In this document: positions 24,015-36,000 of the stretch, in pieces
Layout: every line of letters begins with the position of its first letter
Numbering within the stretch: the first letter of the stretch is position 1
From: Flabesymbios commensalis
Lineage: Eukaryota > Annelida > Polychaeta > Terebellida > Flabelligeridae
DNA length: 64,000 nt
Reading direction: 5' to 3'
Assembly (NCBI GenBank): GCA_964017125.1
Contig: OZ024911.1
Span: 36,535,160 to 36,599,159 of the forward strand
Translations under genes and position numbers: made by a program
Notes under the pieces: generated by a model
Told to the model about the DNA's origin: nothing
What the model saw: the letters and a program-made list of their open reading frames with translations, nothing else
Database searches by the model: none

Positions 24015-25035
24015 CAACAGCTGTGGCGAAATTGTGGCGAGGTTACTTAGCCCCATGTGGCGAGGTTACCAAAGCTGTGGCGAGGTTACTCAGCCTTCTG
24101 TGGCGAGGTTACCAAATTTGTGGCGAGATTACCTGTGGCGAGGTTACCTTGTGGCGAGGTTACAGTCAGGTTACAGGTGCATGACAGTCCAATACTTCGT
24201 TGGAATCAGCAACATCTCAACTACATTTTGGTTTCAGTAGCTCGTTTTCTGCCATACTTTATTTAAATTTTATTGGTAAGCATATAGGCCTAGATGTTTT
24301 GGATCATGGGATGCCGAACCTTGACTCTGTTCTAACAACGCTGAATACTAATACTGAAACTATTACAGCGATACACAGCTCACAATTTGACAGTGTGAGC
24401 CGTAATGGGCATTTATTGGCGGCACTACCATGTCAAAAATATGTGGCGAGGTTACCTTGTGGCGAGGTTACAGTCAGGTTACAGGTGACAGTCCAATACT
24501 TCGTCGGAATCAGCAACATTTCAACTACATTTTGGTTTCAGTAGCTCGTTTTCTGCCATACTTCATTTAAATTTTATAGGTAAGCATATAGGCTTATGTT
24601 TTAGATCACGGGATGCCGAACCTTGACTCTGTTCTAACAACGCTGAATACTAATACTGAAACTAATACAGCGATACACAGCTCACAATTTGACAGTGTGA
24701 GCCGTAATGGGCATTTATTGGCGGCACTACCATGTCAAAAATAAGTGGCGAGGTTACCTTGTGGCGAAGTTACAGTCAGGTTACAGTCCAATACTTCGTC
24801 GGAATCAGCAACATTTTAACTACATTTTGGTTTCAGTAGCTCGTTTTCTGCCATACTTCATTTAAATTTTATTGGTAAGCATATAGGCCTATGTTTTGGA
24901 TCACGGGATGCCGAACCTTGACTCTGTTCTAACAACGCTGAATAGGCTTCTAATACTGAACTAATACAGCGATACACAGCTCACAATTTGACAGTGTGAG
25001 CCGTAATGGGCATTTATCGGTGGCACTAACGTTAC
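24015..25035 (+). repeat. GTGGCGAGGTTAC minisatellite plus threefold 300 bp tandem
   Basis: First, GTGGCGAGGTTAC recurs about seven times with 5-15 base spacers (24025-24165). Then a unit of about 300 bp (AGTCCAATACTTCG, ATTTTGGTTTCAGTAGCTCG, GGATGCCGAACCTTGACTC, CACAATTTGACAGTGTGAGC) repeats three times, each restarting with GTGGCGAGGTTACC. Copy 3 of the composite repeat (58640-59045) has the array but a single 300 bp unit, so the tripling is local. Confidence 0.8.
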
Positions 25036-25037
25036 CA

Positions 25038-25223
25038 TGTCAAAAATAAGAAATACCGGCATTTCGTCTCTATATCCAGCCTAACTGGTAAATGCACAGC
25101 ACAAAAAATAAACAAAACTTTTGCAGTTCTATTCTATGGACATGTTTACATCATATGGTCATATTAATAAGCCAAAATAAAATCACTGATTTTTTTAATG
25201 ATTTTAGCCTGAGCCAGTCCCTT
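25038..25223. mobile_element. Right half of MITE family A
   Basis: Only the right arm is present: TTTCGTCTCTATATCC, then GGACATGTTTACATCATATG, ending GAGCCAGTCCCTT plus TA. It borders the end of composite repeat copy 1; a matching half is at 59050. Confidence 0.75.
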
Positions 25224-25383
25224 TAATTGCGCAGGCAGGGCCTAGAACTTATCTTGAACAATCCTAACTTGTTATAGCCCACTAAAATTAACTTGTTGCG
25301 TCAAAAACAAAGATATTGACCTTTAGACCTACTCTTTATAAGTCAGGCACTGGGTTTTCTTTAAATCAGGCCCAGAAACACAA

Positions 25384-25450
25384 GATAACACGATACATTG
25401 GCCCAATGCTGATTTAATGCTGGGCCACTGTCTGCGACGCTTGGCAAATA
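25384..25450. repeat. Half copy of family B repeat
   Basis: CACGATACATTGGCCCAATG, TGGGCCACTGTCTGCGACGC; the right arm is absent. Confidence 0.6.
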
Positions 25451-25686
25451 ATATTCCAATCAAAACGCTTTACGGTCTAATCACTATATTTAATCATGAA
25501 CATATATTTTATCTGAACACTTCTTAAATACGAAAGTAGGCCTACACAACCTAGGGACCCCAAACGTTATATTGGACATATTCATAAGGACTGGTGTACA
25601 GAAATGTCAACCGTTTCTCACACACAACACCTCTATTTCCCCTAAATGGGACACAAACTCAGGCAAAATAAACTTAATAAATAATA

Positions 25687-26792
25687 ACAAGAGCACACTC
25701 GACAATAGCCCGCCGCCATTATCGAACTTGAAGTCGTTATTGTGGCCACAAGGTCAAATTATTGACGTAAAATGCGAAAAATGACAATAAATCGGCCATT
25801 TTAAATTTTTTTCCAGCCATTATTGAGCTTGTCCGAGAACTGGTTATTAGTAACATGCATAACAGATTTGAAGATGATACATGAAAAACTTTTCAAGTTA
25901 TCGGCCACAAAGTCTAATTATTGACGTAAAATGCGAAAAATAACAATAAATCGGCCATTTTGAATTTTCCTTCAGTTATTATTGAACTTCTCCAAGAACT
26001 ACTTATTAGTAATATGCATAACCAATTTGAAGAGGATATGTGAAAAACTTTTCAAGTTTTCGCGCCCATAAGGTCAAATTATTGACGTAAACTGTGAAAA
26101 ATCGCAATAAAGCGGCCATTTTTTTTTTCTTTCGGCCATTATTGAACTTGTCCAAGAACTACTTATTAGTAACATGCATAACCAATTTGAAGAGGATATG
26201 TGAAAAACTTTTCAACTTATCGCGCCCACAAGGTCAAATTATTGACGTAAAATGTGAAAAATCGCAATAAATCAGCCATTTTTTTTTTTTTGGCCATTAT
26301 TGAACTTGTCCGAGAACTGGTCATTAGTAACATGCATAACAAATTTGAAAAGGATATGTGAAAAACCTTTCAAGTTATCGCGCCCACAAGGTCAAATTAT
26401 TGACGTAAAATGTGAAAAATCACAATAAATCGGCCATTTTTTCTTTTTTTTCGGCCATTATTGAACTTGTCCGAGAACTGGTCATTAGTAACATGCATAA
26501 CAAATTTGAAAAGGATACGTGGAAAACTTTTCAAGTTATCGCGCCCACAAGGTCAAATTATTGACGTAAAAGGTGAAAAATCGCAATAAGTCGGCCATTT
26601 TGAATTTTTTTCAGCCATTATTGAACTTGTCCGAGAAGTGGTCATTAGTAACATGCAAAACAAATTTGGGAAGGAAACATGAAAAACTTTTCAAGTTATC
26701 GCGCCCACAAGTAAATGTTAACGCCGACGCCGACGACGCCGAACTTCAATTGCAATAGCCCACCTTTTTTAATTAAAATTAAAAGGCGGGCT
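25687..26792 (+). mobile_element. ACAAGAGCAC element: 160 bp tandem units and 3' hairpin
   Basis: Head ACAAGAGCACACTCGACAAT followed by AGCCCGCCGCC. Then about six and a half units of 158-161 bp, phased on CGCGCCCACAAGGTC (about 26061, 26221, 26379, 26540), each with TTATTGACGTAAAATG, AATCGGCCATT and ACTTGTCCGAGAAC. The end is AACGCCGACGCCGACGACGC then the hairpin AGCCCACCTTTTTTAATT / AATTAAAAGGCGGGCT (26757-26792). The stem GGCGGGCT is complementary to AGCCCGCC near the head. Non-coding. The layout is like bivalve pearl elements; the class is inferred. Confidence 0.8.
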
Positions 26793-26796
26793 GAAA

Positions 26797-27126
26797 ATGT
26801 ATATTTCACCATACTTTGTCCCTTTTTCATGTAATATGGTCGTAATGAAAGGGTTAACTTACCACATGATGGGCATTGCAATAAATTACATTATTCGGTC
26901 ATATTTCACACCAGAAGTGTATAAATTATATCAATGTGCAATGACTTTTACTGCAGAGTCCAAAAATTTATTTTTAATAATACAAAATTTGCTATTTTTG
27001 GAGATAAATATCTTAGCCAAGACCTAATTGTTATATTGCCGAACATAACACAGTTGTGTCAAGTGAGGCAGAGAGGGGTGGGAGAAGGTGGCGAGCCCTA
27101 CCGCCACAGACTGCTGGCGTTCATGA
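26797..27126. other. No feature recognised
   Basis: AT-rich spacer between the tandem-repeat element and the family B cluster; no coding or repeat signature. Confidence 0.4.
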
Positions 27127-27244
27127 ACACCCACCCAGATATCACGAGGCATTAACCCAATGTTGTTTCAATGTTGTGCCGACGTGGAAGACGGCGGGCC
27201 AGCATGAGAACAACATTGGGTCAATGCCTCGTGTTTGCTGGGTT
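27127..27244. repeat. Family B palindromic repeat
   Basis: ATCACGAGGCATTAACCCAA on the left, TTGGGTCAATGCCTCGTG on the right, then TTTGCTGGG. The centre is GTGGAAGACGGCGGGCCAGC. Confidence 0.75.
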
Positions 27245-27269
27245 GGGTCGCCGCTGATCAGCAAACTCG

Positions 27270-27787
27270 AGTCGTTAATAGACACAATGTTAGTTTGATG
27301 GTGGCCCATCATTTACAACACTGGGCCGGCATTAGCCCAGCATTGGCATACCAGTAGGCCTATATAGGCCTTAACATGATAAACGCTCACCCAATGCTAG
27401 CTTAATGCTGGCCCATCGTCTACGACCATGGCTCAGCTGTAAAACAGCATTGGCCAAAGGTCTCATTTTTGCAGGGAGCACCGGAAACTCGATACCCTGA
27501 CACAATGTTTGTTTAAGGTTAGAACAGTGCCATAGATGATGGCACAACATTTAACCAACATTGGGTCAGTGCAAGCCAAGAGGAGGCAGTGACATCAGCG
27601 GAAAGGAAGTATATACTTCATTTACAAGTGAGCAAATACGACTTTTTGGCAGTGCTATGGCAAAGCAGTAAATGCTTAGTATACCAGGGAGCAGATAATG
27701 CCTTCTGACACTGCACATACAGAACAGATAGTAACGGAAGTTACCGACAGACGTTTGCCTGGAAAGTCAACCTAAAATTTCGTCGAC
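27270..27787. repeat. Cluster of family B modules, duplicated at 49500
   Basis: Three degenerate modules (about 27270, 27377, 27485) with AATGCTGGCCCATCGTCTAC and AACATTTAACCAACATTGGG words. The run from 27377 to 27787, including AGGAGGCAGTGACATCAGCG, matches 49500-49935. Confidence 0.6.
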
Positions 27788-29070
27788 AAAGTCGACAAAC
27801 TAAAAACGGGTGAAAATTGTTTGTTTTTGCTGCTTTTGCAACAATTATGTTCACTTCATATGTCTGTGATGGTTGAAATCTGCATAGTCGCCAGGGCAAT
27901 AACAAGACCTCCCCAAGTAGTCAGGAAACCAGGGAGATGAAATATAGATAGCACGACCATGTCGGCTACACTCATGATACTTATATATTCTGATAAAGCA
28001 AGGAGGTTATATAGAGCTATCTAGCTCTTGGATGTATGAAAATCTTTGTCGTTATTGCCAACTCTCTTGTAGAAGCTATGTATAGGACGTTAGTACCATG
28101 GTTACCTACATGGTTCAAGCTACGTTCCCACATATTATCACCTTGGGGGTGATCAATAGAAGTAACATGTCCTTTTTCGTCCAATCCATTTGTTTGTGAG
28201 ATTTGAACACTTTGTGGTGAACGCTATTTACAGGACGGAAACAATAACGTCCGTTACACCAGCATTTGATAAGCTATATATATAGATGAGCTATATACTA
28301 GCTCATTGGGTCCACCCTCGATAAATAAAGTTATTATTGAAATAGTGATGTAGTGTAACGTTATAGGGTAAAAATAGCCATCAATTAATGACAGGACCCC
28401 TCGGCCGTAGGCTCTGTCCATAAACATCGAGAAATAATGAGAAAAAATGACCCCAAATACCACCATGTCATTTTTTTTAAATGTCTGCGGCAGCCATTTT
28501 GTTTTTAATGGATTCATCCCAAAAGTAAATCAGATCATCAGAAATACATAGAGAACAACCATACTAAATTTGAATGCAATCCAACCAACGGTTCATAAGT
28601 TATGGTGCCCACAAGCGTTTTAGGCGGCGATCTTGGAAAATGGCTGCTTGTGGCTTAATGCCAAAAAAAAATATATAGGATGAATTGCCCAGGCACATAG
28701 GTCATGTCTGTGAAAAATAAACGAAATTAATTCAGTTACTTTTTAACATGCATGTTTATTATTAGTTTCAATAAAATGTAAGTTTCTCGATTCAAAGAAT
28801 TATTGATGCAAGTCTTTTTTTTCGAAACACTAAGCATGTCTCACTATTTCCAATCTTCCCTCCAAACTGAAATGTTGATGTTGGAATTTTCACGTGCAGT
28901 ACAAAATCTACAAAAACAAGTCACCATTACATTATTGTCAAAATTAAATTATGTCAATTCAGCAAATTGTTGATTTAGCAAATTATTAATCAGAAAATAA
29001 ATGTACATGTAGGCCTATACAGTCGAACTTCATTATAACGAATTAACAGTGACCTAAAAATTACTTTGTA
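27788..29070. other. No gene recognised
   Basis: A fragment of the 370 bp tandem repeat (ACGGGTGAAAATTG, AATTATGTTCACTT) at 27788-27900; the rest is AT-rich without a recognisable frame. ACAGTCGAACTTCATTATAA near 29020 is a motif often seen at repeat ends, without a visible partner. Confidence 0.4.
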
Positions 29071-29073
29071 ATA

Positions 29074-29272
29074 CTGTATATCTGGTTATTTTCGCGTGTT
29101 TAGATTTTCGCGAATTTGTGATTTTGGGTCTTTTTACGAAGTCTAGAATTCGCGAATTATTGATTTCGATGACAGGTAGCACTCATAATAGTAGTTTTCG
29201 CTAGAGTCTTAAATTCGTGAATTTATCCTCCTCGCGAAATTTAAAACCTCGCGAATATTACCAGATCTACAG
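29074..29272. mobile_element. Palindromic MITE with CTGTAGATCTGGTAAT ends
   Basis: Left CTGTATATCTGGTTATTTTC then GCG; right CGCGAATATTACCAGATCTA then CAG, flanked by TA. Inner words ATTCGCGAATTATTG and CTCGCGAAATTTAAAACCTC are rich in the 4 bp palindrome CGCG. No coding capacity. Confidence 0.75.
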
Positions 29273-29529
29273 TATCTGAAATTCGCTGAAAGCATAATGC
29301 TCCCCATTCCCTCCCATCTCAACTCAGCTTTCCACAGTATTTAAAATGTATGTATTGTAATATAGACCGACATAGGCTTGGATTACTACTTAATTGTAGA
29401 CATACAGTTTGTGTCACTCTGTGTGAATAAAAGTATAACATAAAAGGTCTTAGTGATAAAACAAGGACGAAAAAATAGTAGGAACAACTGTGAGAAGTAA
29501 TAAAGTTTGACTTAAAGCTATTAAAACCT

Positions 29530-29860
29530 TTTTTGTACAATATTTGCAACTTTTGCAACATTTGCGACATTTGTGACTTTTGCGACACTTGCGACAATTT
29601 GCAAATCTGCGACTGTTTGCGGCCATTTGCGACCGTCTCGACCATTTTTTACCGTTTACGATCATTTCCGACTGTTTGCAACCGTTTGTGAAGGTTTGCA
29701 ATAATTTGCGACCGTTTGCAACCATTTACGACCGTACGCAACCATTTGTGATCCTTTGCGACCACTTGCGATCATTTGGGACATTTTGCGATCATTTCCG
29801 ACTCAGTTTGGGATCATTTCCGACCGTTTGTGATCATTTGCTATCCTTTGTGGAATTGGC
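29530..29860 (+). repeat. Minisatellite, 10-11 bp unit
   Basis: About 30 degenerate units of the type TTTGCGACCGT (variants TTTGCAACCAT, TTTCCGACTGT, TTTGTGATCAT). The open frames across it on both strands are only a by-product of the period. Confidence 0.85.
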
Positions 29861-29916
29861 GACTTTTATTTTAATAGTAAAATGTAGCATTTAAGATATT
29901 TCTACTAATCATATCA

Positions 29917-29985
29917 AACACGCAATGTTGATACAATGCTAGGCCACTGTCTGCGATGCTGGCCCGTCATTGCAACATTATTGGA
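29917..29985. repeat. Family B repeat, short form
   Basis: CACGCAATGTTGATACAATG, GGCCACTGTCTGCGATGCTG, GCCCGTCATTGCAACATTAT. The left and right arms are shortened. Confidence 0.55.
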
Positions 29986-29989
29986 TATA

Positions 29990-31739
29990 TGTATTTTAAT
30001 TATTAAATGTTAATGACAATCAGAGGGTCAAGTCTGTCGAGAAGCTCAGTAAACTCCACCTTTATAACGCTGAGTCGGGGATAAAAAAGCCCCATTGTGC
30101 ATAGCGACTCTCCATTCTTTAAAAAAATAAGCCTTCAATCCACATGTACATCATTGCACCGACGTTGGCCCACATGGTGGATTTATAAAATCCCGGATAG
30201 GCGAAAAAAAGATTTACCCTGGTACCTGTATATCTTTTTCAGCGCCGCATAGATACAGTGTATCTCATCCACGTAATCAGACGGCCCGAAATTTCGTATC
30301 TCAAAACACCACTATCAAAACACTATCAACGTATTGAGACGTGGCAAAAAATCAGGGGTCTAAATGCCACAGCGTAATACTGCGTAATGCCACCCACATT
30401 TCTCTCTATTTCATGTTTAAATCGTGTGCGTTACCCACGGTGTATTACGCTATGGCAGTACGTTCATTATTATGCATAATCTGTAATTTGGTTTTCGTTA
30501 AAATTGGGTAACTTTTCTCAATACATAATTCTGCAGATCAGTCATATTGTGAAATATTGTATCATTAACGACTGGTTAGTGCTTAATATATTGTTTCAGC
30601 TCAGAAAAAGCTTTCATGGTAGTCCACAGATATCATAACTTATCCCACTCCACTAGGCCCCAGGTGGGACAACGACCCCTTGTGACAACAGCGACATTCT
30701 GAATTCCAAGGCGGCCCTTATAAATAATATTTCACTGAATTTGCTAGCATGTAAAATCATTTATATAATATTATAGTACGATATGTCTAGATCGAGATAA
30801 ACTTAATTTTGTCATGTACATAGTAGGCCTAATATTGCATTTAAATTGGTACCAAAGATCATCCATGCCGACTTCCAATGTGAACTTTAATATATTATGT
30901 ATCACTATTACCGGCAAGCATATCTTGTGTTTATAAGGCTATGACGTAACGGTCATCATATCACTGTTATTGCAGTGGTCAAAACGTAATCATGATACAT
31001 TTTTGTATATAGCGTTCGGACAACCATTCCCAATCAAGCCTCAAATATTAAAATGTTGCTATAGGCCCAATTGAGGTAACGGTCAAATGGACAAGTAATT
31101 ACTACGAAACTAAAAGGTAGACAAACCATTTTTTTGCATTGAGTATAAAATATAGCAATATGAGCAGCGTGAGCAGCAACGTTTTGGAAAAACGACAGTG
31201 GAACGCAAGTGTATTAATCGCTCAAGTGTCACAGTGGGTACTTGATCAGTTAGTCTACATGGCATTGTTACGTTTTCAGCCGTAATTTTTGTTAATGTGT
31301 ATACATGTTGTTTTGTATCATGTTTATCACTATCTTCTTTTTAAAATGTTTATTTATCTATTTTTTGAGAATAATAATAAAAGAAACTCCATGATCGGTG
31401 GATAACATCAATTTTAATTTTGTAATGAAGTAGTGTATCCCACAGATAATGGTTTTATTTTTTTTAGAATTTTAAGATTAATTTTTTTTTTTATCAATAT
31501 TTCTAAAAAAACGAGCAAACCTAAACAAACTTTTTGTATACCTTAATGACTGTTGAACAGACAGACAATCAGTGCTGCAGATGTAACCCCCCCCCCCCCC
31601 ATGTCCTGATTTCAAGACATCAATTAGCGGCGATTGCTTTCATGTGGCATGGAGTAGGCTTTGATCCCACCATCTACGACGTAGGAATTTGTGATATAAA
31701 ATCTTGTATATATAGTAGATTGTTTTGTTTACATGAAAA
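29990..31739. other. No gene; one small inverted repeat
   Basis: TGCCACAGCGTAATAC (30365) and GTATTACGCTATGGCA (30442) bound a palindromic 90-100 base element. A C run lies at about 31588-31602. The rest shows no recognisable content. Confidence 0.45.
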
Positions 31740-33045
31740 TTATAATACAACCTGGAAATAAACCCAGTTTAGTCTTTTTCGGTGCTTCAGCACATCCCAG
31801 TCGATTGTTCTATTATCAAGAATCGTTAAGGCCTTTCGTTTGCCTATATTGTGCAATGCTAAAGCGGTATCGCGTCCAGTAAATGCGTGAGCAAAAAGGA
31901 TGTGATCAGATTCCTGACGTTGGCATGCAAAGCATCCTGTGTCTTATGAATGCAAAATATTGTAGGGGGATGGGGGCTAAATTGCATGTATATATCCATC
32001 AAAAAAATTGCTTTGTCAATCAGCATGACAAGTAAATCAGTTTCATTTCCAACAAGGACAACTGGTTTGTCAAGAAGTTTTGTTGCTGTCAATGCTGTAT
32101 TGCTGCTCATATGGTCGGCATCTACGGGACTCTGGCTACATACTACCCCAAAATTTTCCAACTTGGTCATCACATGTCCAAAAAATCGAGCCTTGTTGCG
32201 TCGATTAGCCAGAAAACGATTCTGAGGTGTAGAAAGTGTCATGTCTAGCTCAAAGATAATATCATGGGAGGTGTTCTGTGTGGCCCTTCGCTGCTGCTCA
32301 GTTACTTTGGTGGCCATGGCTTCCCTGTATCCATCAAATATCACTGTAACCTCAGTTCCAAAATAGTCTAAGATATGTCTTACATACATATCACATACTT
32401 GATCATATGTATATCCTGTAGACCACTTGATACGATATAACAACTGTCCATCATCTATGATAAAATATGGGTTTCGGAGAGGCACAGACAATGGAGTGAC
32501 ATTTGACTTCAATGCATCAGCAAGAACATGTACTCTTTGTGTTTTTGCGCATGACACCTTTATCAAAAAAGAGATGATGATTTGTTCACAAACTCGTGTT
32601 TGAGGTGTTATTTCATCTTATTTTGATCTTTGATCACACAGGTCACACGTAGAAACAGTAGCGCACTCTTTACCTCAACGTTATGACCCCGAAGACCTAT
32701 ATTTTCATTGGCAGCTAAGCCTAATCCTATGCTGTACACTTTATCAACTTTGGCACTTTTGTCTGCTACCCCTCAGGACTGTAGAGTCCAGGGCATCATG
32801 AGCAGTGTATAACAGCGGGAAATGTTCCTGAAGCCAGCCAAGGAGTGATGTGTACCGTAGTCTTACACATATTGTGATGTGCTACAAGCCTGCATATCAT
32901 TGTGCTGGTCCGAAGTCTGAGTGTGGACACCAAAAAAGCTCTGTAGATAACTTCAGATTGGGATGCAACGGGGCATGACATGCACCCATTTGGTTTGAGT
33001 GCTGTCTGTAATTCCCTGACCATGGGCTAAGCCGCCAAGAGTCTT
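31740..33045 (-). pseudogene. PIN/FEN1-like nuclease-domain protein, C-terminal part (broken)
   Basis: Minus-strand, intronless. The longest open piece (32566-31859) reads as the end of an unnamed protein family that is multi-copy in invertebrate genomes: PYFIIDDGQLLYRIKW, DYFGTEVTVIFDGY, VVCSQSPVDADHM and VLVGNETDLLVMLI. The acidic residues (IDDG, IFDGY, DADHM, NETDLLV) sit where XPG/PIN nucleases bind metal. A short piece continues with the AFTGRDTA motif (AF-G-DT in the family) to about 31740. Upstream, GGLAHGQGITDSTQTKWV and WLASGTFP-like remnants continue the middle of the protein. Several disruptions are present, so it is inactive. The family's role is unknown. Confidence 0.7.
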
Positions 33046-33048
33046 TAG

Positions 33049-36000
33049 TAGTCCGGCAGCAGAATGCCCAATATTGGCTTGACCCAAAATTCTCTGATAT
33101 AGTTTTTTTCTATGCTTATTATTTATCTTTGGGGTATACATAAAGATATCTAGGGTGGTGTGGAGGTGTCACCTTTGAGCAATTTTATTTATTCAAATGG
33201 CCGCCATGGACTCTGCTCTGAAAATGTCTTAGTTATGATGGACTCGACTTTATAAAGGGCAAACACTCGTTTAATAAGTCTTGTAACAATGTATGTTTGT
33301 CCAATTTTATTCACATAAATCTGTTTTACATCTACATAGTTTGAAAATGCAATAATGGAGACCATTTTGGAATTCAAAATGGCTGCCGTATGGCTAAAAG
33401 TTCAGTTATAATCACATGAAACAAAATTATATATAGGCAAACGATAACATTTAGACTTATGGCTACCATGCACCCCCCCCCCCACATCTCAACGAAACTA
33501 AGGTTTTGGAGCCCATTGAAAATATAGGGATGCAAATCCTATTTCGATGACCTATATAGAGGTACTATAAATATGTTTTTAACAACGTCGCGCAATTTTA
33601 TATAAGGTGGTAGGGTTACTTGCATGTATGTTATTTCTGTTCTGGTAAACCGACCTGCAACCTCTATATAACATATGAGCGGTAATTGAATTCCGCTTCT
33701 TATGGTATATAAATCATTGCAGTATAATAAATAATATCGCTTTATGTATGCCTAAACATAATTTTATTTAAAAAAAATCAGCGAAATCCACAACAACAAA
33801 ACCCCGTTGGGAAACACCATTTCATCAAACGTTTTTTACATACATGTATCCACATTTAGGCCACGGTTTTTCAATCCAGATATGCCTATAAATAAGCCTG
33901 GATGTTATGTGTGCTATGAAATTTCACACATTTTTTGTGAAAGACAAATGCAAAATGGCCGCCATCCGTTTTTAAAAAAATAATGTAATTTTGTGCATTT
34001 TACTTGACTCTGCATCGAAATAATGGACATCAAACAAAATTAGACATATGTTTTATATAAAAAAACGTATATCATATGAAAAATGACAAAAAATGTCAAA
34101 ATACAAAATGGCAGCCGTCTGTTTGAGAAATTATAGGTATATATAGACACAAAAAAAAACCCGAGTTAAAAAAGATACCAACATCTTTGATATCAGTTAT
34201 TATCAAGGGATTTTACATAGAAATAGAATATTTTATTACTATTAAATACGAAATTTATACAACAAAACACTTGAGTTTGTATTTTATCCCTCAATATACA
34301 ATTTCCAACGTTTTCTAGTGAATACAAGCTAGACGCTTTTGTTAATTTTATATGGTATAAATGTGTGTTATTACTTTTACATTCCCTGGTGTCATTTTTC
34401 AAAAGTGATCACAGCCACTTTAAAAGTTGTTTCAACAACTACAAAAGTGATCTTGACCACTGAAGAAGTGATTACAACTACTTTAAAATTTATCTCAGCC
34501 ACTACAAAAGTGATCTTGGCTACTGAAGAAGTGATCACAGGCACATTAAAAATGATCTAAGCCACTGCAAGCGTGATCTTTACCACTGAAGAGGTGATTA
34601 CAATCACCTAAAAAGTTATCTCAGCCACTAAAAAAATGATCTCGGCCACTGAATAAGTGATCACAGCCACGTTAAAAAGTATCTAAACCACTACAAAACG
34701 GATCTTAACCATTGAAGAAGTGACCACATCCAATTCAAACGTTATCTCAGCCACTATAAAGGTGATTTTGGCCACTAGCAGTGTCAGTCACTGATAAAGT
34801 TATCTAAGCCACCACAAAGTGATCTTGGCCAATGAAGAAGTGATCACAGCGACTTTAAAAATTATCTCAGCCACTACAAAGTGATCTTGGCCACTGAAGA
34901 AGTGACCACAACCACCTTGAAAAGTATCTAAACCACTACAAAAATGATGTTGACCATTGATGAAGTGATCACAGCTACTTTAAAAATGATCTAAACCACT
35001 ATAAAAGGGCTCTTGACCAGTGGAGAAGTGATTACAATTACTTTAACGGTTATCTGAGCCACTATAAAAGTGATCTTGGCCACTGATGAACTGATCACAG
35101 CCACTTTAAAAATTATCTAAACCACTATAAAAGGTATCTTGACCACTGAAGAAGTGATTCCAATGACTTTAAAAGTTAACTCAGCCACTACAAAAGTGAT
35201 CTTGGCCACAGAAGTAGTGATCACAGCCATTCTAAATATTATCTAAACCACTACAAAAGTGATGTTGACCATTGAAGAAGTGATCACAGCCACTTTAAAA
35301 AGTATCTCAGTCACTACAAAAGTGATCTTGGCCAATGAAGAAGTGACCACAGCCACTTTGAAAGTTATCTCAGCCACCACAAAGGTGATCTTGTCCACTA
35401 ACAAACTGGTGTCAGCCACTGATGAAGTTATCTAAGCCACCACAAAGTGATCTTGGCCACTGATGGAATGATCACAGAGACTTTTAAAAGTTATCTCGGC
35501 CACTAAAATGTGATCTTGGCCACTAACAATCTGCTGATGTCAGCCACTGAGAAAAAGTTATCCAAGCCACTACAGAGTGATCTTGGCCACTGGAGAAGTG
35601 ACCACATGACATCACCTTTAAAAATGATCTAAACCACTACAAAAGAAATCTTGTCGAATGAAGAAGTGATCACAGCCAGTTATCTCAGCCACTACAAAGG
35701 TGATCTTGACCATTGACAAAGTGATCACAGCCACTTTAAAATGTGGCCGAGATCACTTTTGTAATGGCACCAGAGAATGTAAAAGTAATAACAAACATGT
35801 ATACCATGTACAATTTACATGAGCGAGAAGTCCTGCTGGTATTCACTAATAAAAACCGTGGGAAATTGTTCATATGGAGGAATAAAATACAAACTATAGT
35901 GCTTTGTTGTACATTGTATTTAACAGAAATAAAATATTATGTATCTATATAAAAGTCCATGCTAGTGACTTTCAACTGATATCAAAGATGTTGGTATTTT

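Larger units (their letters stand above)
20808..25225 (+). repeat. Long composite repeat, copy 1
   Basis: Starts ACAAGAGGCCCAGGGGCC. It shares about 2.2 kb with copy 2 (47080-49510) and two other parts with copy 3 (57555-59163): its first 490 bases and the part from 23418 to the end. It contains a SINE (21356), a long CCCAGCAAAC-ended unit (22334), a TTAACCC MITE (23590), a GTGGCGAGG tandem array (24015) and a half MITE A (25038). It is non-coding. The nested SINE is also found in copy 2, so it was inserted before the copies separated. Confidence 0.7.

Noticed and set aside
25687-26700. CRISPR-like array
   Set aside because: Units of 160 bp are contiguous tandem repeats without short unique spacers, in eukaryotic DNA.
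29319-29894. Open frames of about 100 codons on both strands
   Set aside because: They follow the 10-11 bp minisatellite; the translations are simple repeats without a domain.
34339-34560. Open frame with a seven-residue repeat (VITATLK, ISATTKV type)
   Set aside because: Produced by the 21 bp period of the minisatellite; stops recur in later units.
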